Source of the DNA: a virus
DNA length: 41,881 nucleotides
Strand: one strand, 5' to 3'
IMG/VR virus record: IMGVR_UViG_3300025282_000081
Coordinates: 1 to 41,881 of that record
Positions 16,230 through 22,336 of the stretch are shown piece after piece. A program made the position numbers and the translations under genes. How positions within the stretch are numbered: the first letter of the stretch is position 1; the number at the start of each line of letters is the position of its first letter. The notes below the pieces were generated by a model. The model ran no database searches and had not been told where the DNA came from. It saw only the letters and a program-made list of their open reading frames with translations.

Positions 16230-16396
16230 TTAGTTACCTCAGTTATTGTAGGTTTATAATTAATGGTTTCCCAGTTATTATTAAACTCATCCCATGCTTC
16301 ATTTTCATTATTAGCAAGTATAATTACTACGTTATAATAGAAAATACCAATTGCATTATCTTTTCTCATTTTACCTTGTATTTTGTATTGTTTCAT
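16226..16396 (-). CDS. 56-residue small protein
   Basis: A short gene of 56 codons from ATG 16396, preceded by a textbook GGAGGT at about 7 bases. Its stop overlaps the GP88-type start as ATGA. The sequence opens MKQYKIQGKM and has a hydrophobic FYYNVVIILA stretch and an acidic NENEAWDEF segment, like a small beta-alpha protein. No family recognised; the coupling suggests co-expression with the GP88-type protein. Confidence 0.68.
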   Translation of the reverse strand: MKQYKIQGKMRKDNAIGIFYYNVVIILANNENEAWDEFNNNWETINYKPTITEVTK

Positions 16397-16445
16397 TTTG
16401 TTACCTCCATTGATTAATATTAAACTACCATTTACAAACTTATCA

Positions 16446-16472
16446 GATAGCTCGAAATGAATTCAAGCTATC
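16446..16472 (-). other. Intergenic hairpin after the 160-aa gene
   Basis: On the minus strand GATAGCTTGAA and TTCGAGCTATC pair over 11 bp (one G-U) around a 5-base loop, 14 bases after the stop at 16487. No clear U-tract follows, so an RNase III-type processing site or mRNA-stabilising stem is more likely than a full terminator. Confidence 0.5.
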
Positions 16473-16486
16473 CAATAAATTAATAA

Positions 16487-16969
16487 CTAGTCCAGGCGCG
16501 ACCCACTATAAGCTTTATAACCATTGTCGCGCAACACCTCAGCATAAGCAGAAGCGTACTCTGCTTTTTTAGCTATGCTTTGATTATAATCACCTACCCA
16601 AATTTTTAAACCACTACCATAACCTTTTGAACCTATGCCTTGCTTTTTTATCCATCTTGCAAAGCTTGATGTTCCTGGATGAATTGATATCCAGGCAAAA
16701 CCACAGGCCCCATCTTCTACAAACCATTGTTTACCGTTTTGTTTATCCTCTACTATCATTGGAACAACATTTAATTTGTTTACAGCATCTTTACCAGCCT
16801 TATCAGCCTGGTCAATGATATCTTGAAAAGCTTGTAATTTGTTTTCTTTTTCTTTTAATGCTGCTTTGATTAGTTTATCAGCCTGGTCATACGTCAAAAC
16901 TTCATTTCTATAGTCTTTTTTAGTTAATGTAAATAGTTTCCAGGTTTGAGATTTGCTTGCTAGTTTCAT
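16487..16969 (-). CDS. Phage hypothetical protein (conserved GFAW / SGSRLD type)
   Basis: 160 residues. A helical, lysine-rich N-terminal half is followed by a compact C-terminal half with GACGFAWISIHPGTSSFARW, GLKIWVGDYNQS and a final AYSGSRLD. I recognise this C-terminal pattern as recurrent in phage proteins of unknown function; related proteins keep the GFAW and SRLD elements. The ribosome-binding site is GAGGGAG before ATG 16969. It is among the first genes of the early region and uses CCWGG-containing codon pairs repeatedly. Confidence 0.72.
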   Translation of the reverse strand: MKLASKSQTWKLFTLTKKDYRNEVLTYDQADKLIKAALKEKENKLQAFQDIIDQADKAGKDAVNKLNVVPMIVEDKQNGKQWFVEDGACGFAWISIHPGTSSFARWIKKQGIGSKGYGSGLKIWVGDYNQSIAKKAEYASAYAEVLRDNGYKAYSGSRLD

Positions 16970-17037
16970 TTTGTTTACTCCCTCTATTTAATTGATTGAT
17001 AAAAAAATTAATACAAGGTTAACAAATAAACCTTATT

Positions 17038-17067
17038 GAGACTACCAACGGTTAAGCTGATAGTCTC
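17038..17067 (-). other. Intergenic hairpin after the 109-aa gene
   Basis: GAGACTA (17038-17044) and TAGTCTC (17061-17067) form a perfect 7-bp stem 11 bases past the stop at 17079. A second small stem, AAGGTT/AACCTT (about 17015-17034), follows on the minus strand and is itself followed a few bases later by a seven-T run. Together they may attenuate or terminate transcription weakly between the first two early genes. Confidence 0.45.
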
Positions 17068-17078
17068 TAAAGACTTAC

Positions 17079-17408
17079 TTATATTCTAGCTAGATCTTGA
17101 TTAACAAAATACTTATAGTTCTGTTTTTCAACTTTATCAAAATGATTTGATTCTATATCTTTTATATAAGCTAAATAAGCTCTATCTACATTGAAGAATT
17201 GATATGCTTCACTATCATCAAAATCATCTATTGTTTTATCATCTAAACTTGCAATCCATTGGTTACAACTTGTTACGCTTGATAACATGCGTTCTGTTAA
17301 GTCTTTTAATTTACTAGCATCTATTAACTTATTAGACCTTAATACTTTAAAATCTAAAGCTATTCGTAAATTTCCCAAATCCCAAAATAATTCGTTTTCA
17401 ATGTTCAT
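17079..17408 (-). CDS. First early gene, hypothetical protein
   Basis: 109 residues, acidic and helix-rich with aromatic residues near the C-terminus; no membrane segment and no recognised domain. AAGGAT precedes ATG 17408 by about 7 bases. It is the first gene after the 440-bp gene-free region, so it would be the first to enter and be expressed if the genome ends lie there. T7 places host-defence inhibitors (gp0.3) at this position, which makes such a role worth testing but unproven. Confidence 0.7.
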   Translation of the reverse strand: MNIENELFWDLGNLRIALDFKVLRSNKLIDASKLKDLTERMLSSVTSCNQWIASLDDKTIDDFDDSEAYQFFNVDRAYLAYIKDIESNHFDKVEKQNYKYFVNQDLARI

Positions 17409-17848
17409 TGTTTAATCCTTTCATAAAAAAATTAATATAATTGTTAAGCTCTTTTTTACTCTCTTTTTATTTAATGTCTATAACCAAATAAATAAAAATG
17501 CATTATTAATAAGAATTAATTTAAGCAGCATGTTTCAGCCTGGTTAAGTTATTATGAATAAATAGATAATTAGAATTGATACAACACAAACAATACATGT
17601 TGACTACATACTGATAGTAATATTACATATGGAAGAACTAAAAAAATTAATGATACACCTCACAAGAAGAACAAAGAAGAACCAGCAGAAAACTAGCAGC
17701 TCAATCCAGGGTCCTGGCCAGCAAACTAAAAGTTAACCGGAAGTTTAATAAAAGTCGAATCGCGTTAAATTATATAAGGAACTCGATGGGGGAATTTTCG
17801 TTTTTTGTCCTACTACGATACCCACTCAGATTTTTGTAATAAATTATC
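17409..17848. other. 440-bp gene-free region, probable site of genome ends and early promoters
   Basis: The longest stretch without a supported gene. It separates the last late gene (ferredoxin) from the first early gene. It contains copy B of the composite element (17701-17744), two of the three copies of ATTAATTTTTTTA (17424-17436 and 17639-17651, minus-strand reading), and an exact TATAAT (17774-17769, minus strand) lacking a good -35. By analogy with T7, direct terminal repeats and host promoters belong here, but no duplicated terminus can be seen in a collapsed circular assembly. Confidence 0.5.
17701..17744. repeat. Composite noncoding element, copy B
   Basis: TCAATC-CCAGGGTCCTGGCC (17701-17719) followed by GTTAACCGGAAGT (17732-17744). 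It matches copy A at 15191-15250 in both parts (the second part 11 of 13 bases) and in orientation, with a shorter spacer. It is wholly noncoding and lies in the presumed terminal region. Confidence 0.55.
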
Positions 17849-18175
17849 TTAAAGACCAGCGTTTTTACGCTGAGGATTGTGGAATAACGAGGTTTTTTCT
17901 GTCAGGTCAGCTAATGCTGGAAATTCCTGATCAGTGTGGAGTTTTGTTGCTTTTATTAACAGTTCTTCTTCAGTTTCCCTATGGTCTTCATCTGGAATAC
18001 AACAGTCTACAGGGCATACCTCTTGGCAAGCTTCTTCTCCATGAAAACCTACACACTCTGTACAGAGGTCTGCGTCTATTTCATAGAAATCTTCACCTTC
18101 AGAGATGGCTTCATTAGGACACTCTGGTTCACATACACCACAGTTGATACATTCATCAGTAATAAGAGTAGACAT
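17849..18175 (-). CDS. YfhL/Alvin-type 2[4Fe-4S] ferredoxin
   Basis: 108 residues. Cluster-binding cysteines: C9-X2-C12-X2-C15-X3-C19-Pro, then C38-X2-C41-X8-C50-X3-C54-Pro. The eight-residue spacing in the second motif is the hallmark of Allochromatium/YfhL-type low-potential ferredoxins rather than clostridial ones. A 45-residue polar C-terminal tail extends beyond the Fe-S core. All eight ligands are present, so it should bind two clusters and carry single electrons in the cytoplasm. ATG 18175 begins a few bases after the stop of the cNMP-binding gene with an AAGGA site, so the two are co-translated. Its redox partner in the phage or host is unknown. Confidence 0.9.
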   Translation of the reverse strand: MSTLITDECINCGVCEPECPNEAISEGEDFYEIDADLCTECVGFHGEEACQEVCPVDCCIPDEDHRETEEELLIKATKLHTDQEFPALADLTEKTSLFHNPQRKNAGL

Positions 18176-18178
18176 TAA

Positions 18179-18538
18179 TTATTCCTTACTACCAGTAAAC
18201 TTTTCGATTAACTCAAGGGTTCCTCTCAGTTTACTGGAGAGTGCTCTCAGTATAGGTACGAGAGCTTTAGGGTTGTTCTTCATAAACCTAACAGCATCTT
18301 CTTCTTTGAGGACTCGAAGGACCACACGATCACTAACAGCTTTACAGGTAGCAGTTCGTGGTGTCCTTTCGAGCCAACCAATCTCTCCAAAGACTTCATT
18401 TTCTTTAAGAGTAGCAAGATAGCCGTATCCAGCCTTACTGACTTCTACTTCACCTTCATCAATGATGTAAGCTTCAAAACTAAGTTCTCCTTCTTTAAGG
18501 ATTACCTGGTCTTTCTTGAAGTAGACAGTCTTGCTCAT
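18179..18538 (-). CDS. Stand-alone cyclic-nucleotide-binding (CRP-like) domain protein
   Basis: 119 residues consisting only of a CNBD beta-roll plus a terminal helix. The phosphate-binding cassette is visible: FGEIG (E52) and PRTAT (R61, T62), equivalent to the Glu, Arg and Ser contacts of CRP with cAMP. No DNA-binding helix-turn-helix, kinase or channel part follows, so it is a binder without an attached effector. ATG 18538 follows directly the stop of a 31-codon gene. Coupled downstream is the ferredoxin. Likely options: a redox or signalling partner of that ferredoxin, or a sequestering protein for a host cyclic nucleotide; neither is shown by the sequence. Confidence 0.88.
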   Translation of the reverse strand: MSKTVYFKKDQVILKEGELSFEAYIIDEGEVEVSKAGYGYLATLKENEVFGEIGWLERTPRTATCKAVSDRVVLRVLKEEDAVRFMKNNPKALVPILRALSSKLRGTLELIEKFTGSKE

Positions 18539-18634
18539 TTAATACGTTCTAAGCTTAACCGGCTTCTGTTTTGGTTTTTTCCTTCTTACCTTAGCTTTAG
18601 GCTTAGGATTAGGATAACCTTTCAATTTAGGCAT
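18539..18634 (-). CDS. 31-residue Lys/Pro-rich basic peptide
   Basis: A 31-codon gene from ATG 18634 with GAGGAC about 9 bases upstream; its stop abuts the next ATG. The product is almost entirely Lys, Arg and Pro (NPKPKAKVRRKKPKQKP in the middle), suggesting nucleic-acid or polyanion binding. Tiny basic genes near terminase are frequent in T7-like phages. Confidence 0.6.
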   Translation of the reverse strand: MPKLKGYPNPKPKAKVRRKKPKQKPVKLRTY

Positions 18635-18637
18635 ATT

Positions 18638-18832
18638 CTATAGTCCTCTATGGTCACGGATTTCTCCCTTTCGGGAATCATAAGGGAATCGAGTGGAAAC
18701 TTTATGTACTCCCTTGTTTTTTACTGTCATTGAACTTGTATCTTTTGGCGAAGGTACAAGATTACGTTTCCCAAGGCTCGAATTGAAGCCCCTGGAAGCG
18801 ATGTCTCCGCTTATTTTTTTCGCGTCTCTCAT
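18638..18832 (-). CDS. Small basic hypothetical protein
   Basis: 64 residues, basic and serine-rich, with no recognisable domain. AAGGAG lies 7 bases before ATG 18832. It overlaps the preceding Lys/Arg-rich gene by about 70 bases in another frame; both have good ribosome-binding sites, so I keep both. Confidence 0.6.
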   Translation of the reverse strand: MRDAKKISGDIASRGFNSSLGKRNLVPSPKDTSSMTVKNKGVHKVSTRFPYDSRKGEIRDHRGL

Positions 18833-18956
18833 TTTGTAGCTCCTTGGATTTATGGTTACGTTCTACTTTCCTAGTCCTGAAACGTTTGTCTCTGAACATC
18901 TTTGCTATCACTTGGTTCTCGATCTCATACTTAGCTTTCTTGTCTATTATTCTCAC
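18762..18956 (-). CDS. Small Lys/Arg-rich protein
   Basis: About 64 residues from GTG 18956, which overlaps the upstream stop as GTGA with AAGGA before it; an ATG at 18983 would add nine residues and overlap the previous gene more. It is very basic and helical, with a MFRDKRFRTRKVERNHKSK core like other short basic proteins found after T7-like terminase genes. Probably a nucleic-acid-associated protein; function unknown. Confidence 0.65.
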   Translation of the reverse strand: MRIIDKKAKYEIENQVIAKMFRDKRFRTRKVERNHKSKELQNERREKNKRRHRFQGLQFEPWET

Positions 18957-19159
18957 ATTATTGTCCTTTTTAAAGGGACACATCCTAGATTAAAATAAGG
19001 AGGAATAGGACGTTTTTCTTCTTCAGCTTTCTTAAAGAATTCTGTATGTTTCTCAATACACGATTGGTGACTTGGAAACGTAGCTATTACTTCTCCATGT
19101 TGAACTTGAATAGGAGTGGTTGTAAGGTTTAAGTGTATTACGATAAGTAGCCAGATCAT
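18953..19159 (-). CDS. Small exported hypothetical protein
   Basis: 68 residues with a short hydrophobic start (WLLIVIHLNL), then a polar domain with two cysteines (in HQSCIEKH and NLGCVPL). It begins two bases after the terminase stop. It may be anchored or secreted with a disulfide; family not recognised. Confidence 0.65.
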   Translation of the reverse strand: MIWLLIVIHLNLTTTPIQVQHGEVIATFPSHQSCIEKHTEFFKKAEEEKRPIPPYFNLGCVPLKRTIM

Positions 19160-19161
19160 TC

Positions 19162-20823
19162 CTAGACCTTAACCCATACATTCTCATCTTCGTGACTCAC
19201 TTCAGCAGTGTTCATAAATGATTTTATATTTTCCTCTAGTTCTTCTACTCTACGGTCATTATAGGCGATAGCTTCATCAGCAGCCATCTGTTCTACCCAG
19301 TAGTTAACTCCCATAGCGAGAACATCTATTCTATCGTCATACTGGAGTGAACCTTTATCTCTGGTAAGACGAGTCATTTGATAAAATAATTGTCTACGAG
19401 GTTCTTCTTTATTCTCCTCGTAGTCTCTTTCAGCTTCAGTTAAACTTATAATCAACCTATGTTGATTCATTATAGGCTCTAAAACATCTATAATTCTTGC
19501 TTCTTTCTGCTTAGAATGTTTAATTTCCTCTACATGACACTGGTGAAACTGGTTTAATACAGGTTTGAACAGCTCTGTATACATACCATCACCAAAATTA
19601 GCCTCTATTTCTATTACATTTACCTTATGAGCTTGTGCTATTAGGGCTAATTTACGTAATGTAGGCTTATCGTAGCCACCTTTCAGTCCACCTATAGCTA
19701 ATACGAAGATTCTACCATTTAATATCTTGGTAACAACGTATCCTGTCTCATCAAGACCTCTACCAGCAGGATCTATGTGCATCGCAGCACCAGTATACTC
19801 GTAATAATCTGTAGAAACCTCGAAAGGCTTATAGAAATAGTCTCCTGCGAGGCCAACCGCAGGTAAATCCATGAGTTCATCACGCGCCCATTGGACTCTA
19901 CCAGGAGATTTTTCAGTATTTAAAGGGATTACAAGTAAATCTCTAAGCTTAAGTGGGTATCTCTGGTCATCTTCACCGGAAGTATCCAGCATAAACTGTA
20001 AGGCAAACCCTGATTTACCATAAGATGCTTCTCTTTCTACTAAATCTAGGTCATCGAACCTGAAAGGGTCTGTAGGCTGTCCTACGGTCTTTTCTAATGT
20101 AGAGATGAACGGAGCTAGCTTAGTCCCATAAAACGTCTTTAAACGGCTCTCAGGCATCCTGGCTGGCCATATACGACACTTATAACCTCTAGTCTGGAGA
20201 TTAGTGTAGAGACTCTCTTCAACTTGAGGTGTCCCTAAGTAAACTATGCGTCCCACTTTTGGCATTACTACAGCATCGAACTCTTTAACTACTTCTCCTA
20301 ACTTATCTCTCATTACCTGAGTAAGAGCATTACTTAGAACTTCAACATCATCAGCAACAATAATATGAGCACGAGAACCTACTATTTGACCTGTGATACC
20401 AACAGACTTAACAGAAGGAGCATGGGAAGCCCTAGAGGGAGCGACATCAAAAGCAACATTAGAACTTCTCTGATCCTCTCTCGCTCTGAGATGTTGGAGG
20501 ATCGGCATCTCATGAATGATTCTTTTAGTAAACGTAGAAAAGTCATCAGACCTCTGTTTAGATGCGGATACTACAAGGAATTTGAGCTGTGGATCACACA
20601 GTAACTTCCATACAACAAAAGCAGAAGTAATCCAAGATTTACCGACTCCTCTAAAGGCCTGGATAATAAGTCTCTTAGGCCCACTTTGGAGATACTCAGC
20701 GATGTCGTATTGTATAGGAGTAGGATCAGGTAAAGCAAGATGCTTCCAAGCGAGATAGAGAAAATTACGGAAATCATCTTTAATTAACTGAAGCTGACTC
20801 TTGTTTTGTTGGTGTTTCGTCAA
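19162..20823 (-). CDS. Terminase large subunit (T7 gp19-like)
   Basis: The packaging ATPase-nuclease, 553 aa. The ATPase domain has Walker A FRGVGKS (residues 57-63) and Walker B HIIVADD (153-159). The C-terminal RNase H-like nuclease shows acidic sites in HIDPAG, IEIEANFGDG and DDRIDVLAMG. The start is TTG 20823: no ATG precedes the conserved N-terminal helix, and AGGA stands 9 bases upstream. It overlaps the small subunit by 44 bases. The T7-like large-terminase type suggests packaging from concatemers with short direct terminal repeats. Confidence 0.95.
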   Translation of the reverse strand: MTKHQQNKSQLQLIKDDFRNFLYLAWKHLALPDPTPIQYDIAEYLQSGPKRLIIQAFRGVGKSWITSAFVVWKLLCDPQLKFLVVSASKQRSDDFSTFTKRIIHEMPILQHLRAREDQRSSNVAFDVAPSRASHAPSVKSVGITGQIVGSRAHIIVADDVEVLSNALTQVMRDKLGEVVKEFDAVVMPKVGRIVYLGTPQVEESLYTNLQTRGYKCRIWPARMPESRLKTFYGTKLAPFISTLEKTVGQPTDPFRFDDLDLVEREASYGKSGFALQFMLDTSGEDDQRYPLKLRDLLVIPLNTEKSPGRVQWARDELMDLPAVGLAGDYFYKPFEVSTDYYEYTGAAMHIDPAGRGLDETGYVVTKILNGRIFVLAIGGLKGGYDKPTLRKLALIAQAHKVNVIEIEANFGDGMYTELFKPVLNQFHQCHVEEIKHSKQKEARIIDVLEPIMNQHRLIISLTEAERDYEENKEEPRRQLFYQMTRLTRDKGSLQYDDRIDVLAMGVNYWVEQMAADEAIAYNDRRVEELEENIKSFMNTAEVSHEDENVWVKV

Positions 20824-21016
20824 AAGGGAGTTCCTCGACTAGTGATTTTATATCCTCGTTATTAGTACCAAGGCACTCAATATTGTTGTCTCTGAGGAAC
20901 TGCCTTGCCACATTGAGGTGTGCAGGGGTAGCCTCACCAGACTTAATGTTTTCAGCCAGAGTTCTCGCAAGTAATCCATGAAGTTCTCCTAAGTCATTTA
21001 CTGTACCGTTACTCAT
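20780..21016 (-). CDS. Terminase small subunit (T7 gp18-like)
   Basis: 78 residues, helical, with the pattern seen in short T7-like small terminases: LHGLLARTLAENIKSGEATP, LNVARQFLRDN and a later LVEELPFDE. It directs DNA recognition for packaging together with the adjacent large subunit, which it overlaps. Shorter than T7 gp18 (89 aa) but plausible. Confidence 0.8.
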   Translation of the reverse strand: MSNGTVNDLGELHGLLARTLAENIKSGEATPAHLNVARQFLRDNNIECLGTNNEDIKSLVEELPFDETPTKQESASVN

Positions 21017-21018
21017 AA

Positions 21019-21258
21019 TTACCTCGTTGTTGAAAAACGTTTACTTTTAGATGCACTTCTTCCAGAAGATACACTCCGTTTTCTGACAGAAACACTTCCT
21101 CTACTAATACCTAAACTTGTAGGTCCACCGCTAGAAGAAGGAGCACTACGCTGAATTGGAGGTGTAGATTCTTTACTTTCAGCAGTTTTTAACTTTGCTA
21201 TATGAGGTGCTGCCCATCCTCTTATAATAGCCTTTGGGACACTACCTGAACCACACAT
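21019..21258 (-). CDS. Ser/Arg-rich MCG-type small protein
   Basis: 79 residues starting MCGSGSVPK, with a Ser/Gly/Pro-rich middle and a basic Ser-Arg-Lys C-terminus. It looks largely disordered. The Met-Cys-Gly start and basic tail echo the proline-rich gene spanning the window ends. It precedes the small terminase by two bases. Function unknown. Confidence 0.68.
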   Translation of the reverse strand: MCGSGSVPKAIIRGWAAPHIAKLKTAESKESTPPIQRSAPSSSGGPTSLGISRGSVSVRKRSVSSGRSASKSKRFSTTR

Positions 21259-21259
21259 A

Positions 21260-21595
21260 TCAATCCCCTGTTAGTCTTTCTATTTTATCTTCTAGTTTAT
21301 CAAGTACACCTTTTTCTCTTTCACATACTTCTTTGTATATATCATTATTTCTACTTACTACAGCTAAATCCTTAGAGACAACCTCAGGTGGATTACTTTC
21401 CATAAGCCACTTCTTAGTTTTCTCATTCAGTTTAACTTCATCATACCATAAGCATTCTTTAGAATAATAATCATCGTGATCGTAAAAGCCTATCGCAAAG
21501 TTAGCAGCAGGAGCTACTAATTCTGGAAGAATACTACATCCCATCGAGAACGTCAGGCATACCAACACGATCCCTAACTTTAGCCTTAGCTTCAT
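21260..21595 (-). CDS. Putative lipoprotein in the lysis region
   Basis: 111 residues from ATG 21595 (TTG 21598 also possible). An N-terminal signal with a basic start, hydrophobic core LGIVLVCLTF and a lipobox-like SMGC (C20) suggests export and lipidation, though Ser at -3 is atypical. The rest has two further cysteines and a C-terminal charged helix. Its position beside holin-like genes would fit an outer spanin-like role, but it is longer than Rz1 proteins and that assignment is uncertain. Confidence 0.65.
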   Translation of the reverse strand: MKLRLKLGIVLVCLTFSMGCSILPELVAPAANFAIGFYDHDDYYSKECLWYDEVKLNEKTKKWLMESNPPEVVSKDLAVVSRNNDIYKEVCEREKGVLDKLEDKIERLTGD

Positions 21596-21812
21596 CAATT
21601 TCTTTCTCCACTTCTGCTTTAGCAGCCATCCCTTTAGGATGATTGATGTTATTAAAGATATTACCTGCTAACCAGTTAAACATAGGCCACATAGTTCCTA
21701 GTATCGGAACTTTCTGTACCCATCTATCAGGTAATGCTCCAGTCACAACTGTAAACATAAGAACAATTTCTCCTGCTATTTGAAACCATCCTTGATTCAT
21801 AAACATTTCCAT
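21534..21812 (-). CDS. Small membrane protein, holin candidate
   Basis: 92 residues with one clear N-terminal hydrophobic helix (IAGEIVLMFTVVTGAL) and a second weak aromatic segment, then a charged Lys/Glu-rich C-terminal helix. Size and topology resemble small holins, and it overlaps the lipoprotein gene by 62 bases. No family signature is certain. Confidence 0.65.
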   Translation of the reverse strand: MEMFMNQGWFQIAGEIVLMFTVVTGALPDRWVQKVPILGTMWPMFNWLAGNIFNNINHPKGMAAKAEVEKEIDEAKAKVRDRVGMPDVLDGM

Positions 21813-22039
21813 TAGTAATTTACTCCTATTTCATGTTTCTTTTGTTTGTGATCTTTATCTAATTTAACTATTGTTGTCTTACATTTAGGACAATAAAAAT
21901 CTTTATACCATTTATAATCTGTCATACCTTGAGATACCTGTTGCATCTCTTCTGAACACTCTTCACATTTTATTGGCAAACGTATATTCCGAATAAAATT
22001 CCAACTACAGCCATAAGCATCATTGATTTCCAACAACAT
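21812..22039 (-). CDS. Zinc-ribbon-type small protein
   Basis: 75 residues with two CX2C pairs (CEEC near residue 25 and CPKC near residue 50) in a zinc-ribbon spacing, and a lysine-rich tail. Likely a zinc-stabilised small domain; target unknown. Its stop overlaps the next start. Confidence 0.7.
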   Translation of the reverse strand: MLLEINDAYGCSWNFIRNIRLPIKCEECSEEMQQVSQGMTDYKWYKDFYCPKCKTTIVKLDKDHKQKKHEIGVNY

Positions 22040-22336
22040 CTATTCAGCATATCCATCAGTTAATCTCCTTATATCAGTTATTAAAGAACAAGGGATCATA
22101 GCAGTTCCCTTATAAGTTTTATTATCATCCTCCTTATTATAAGCTAATATAACATAGTCATCTTTATAACTTAAGAAAAAACCTATAGTATCATAGTGTA
22201 CTTCTTTAACCTGAAGTGTATCCATTGTAACTTCATCTGAATGATCTACAGCATCTTTCCAAGTAATAATAACAGGAGTATCTTTCTCAACCTTCTTAAT
22301 TAGTAGAAGTAATGGAGTTAATTTCATTTGTTTCAT
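22040..22336 (-). CDS. Hypothetical protein
   Basis: 98 residues from ATG 22336, chosen because it overlaps the upstream stop as ATGA; the frame also runs to 22357. A beta-rich, charged protein with a hydrophobic LTPLLLLI near the start. The order of strands (VIITWKD, VHYDTIGFFLSYKDDYVILAY) suggests a small barrel. Family not recognised. Confidence 0.65.
   Translation of the reverse strand: MKQMKLTPLLLLIKKVEKDTPVIITWKDAVDHSDEVTMDTLQVKEVHYDTIGFFLSYKDDYVILAYNKEDDNKTYKGTAMIPCSLITDIRRLTDGYAE

Larger units (their letters stand above)
15199..17717. repeat. Dense cluster of CCWGG pentamers
   Basis: Nineteen CCAGG/CCTGG sites occur in about 2.5 kb of very AT-rich DNA, in genes and gaps alike; the rest of the window shows roughly one per 1.5 kb by eye. 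In coding parts they arise from unusual codon pairs such as GAC-CAG-GC for Asp-Gln-Ala. The cluster coincides with the block between the two composite elements. No longer shared consensus is evident. Confidence 0.7.

Noticed and set aside
11812-17408. Lysogeny functions (integrase, repressor, att site in a tRNA) in the early region
   Set aside because: No tyrosine or serine recombinase motif, HTH repressor or tRNA-like sequence was found on either strand.
17629-17736. A 35-codon frame on the plus strand within the gene-free gap, with TTGACT upstream
   Set aside because: No ribosome-binding site, opposite to every other gene, poor -10 spacing and low-complexity product; chance is more likely.
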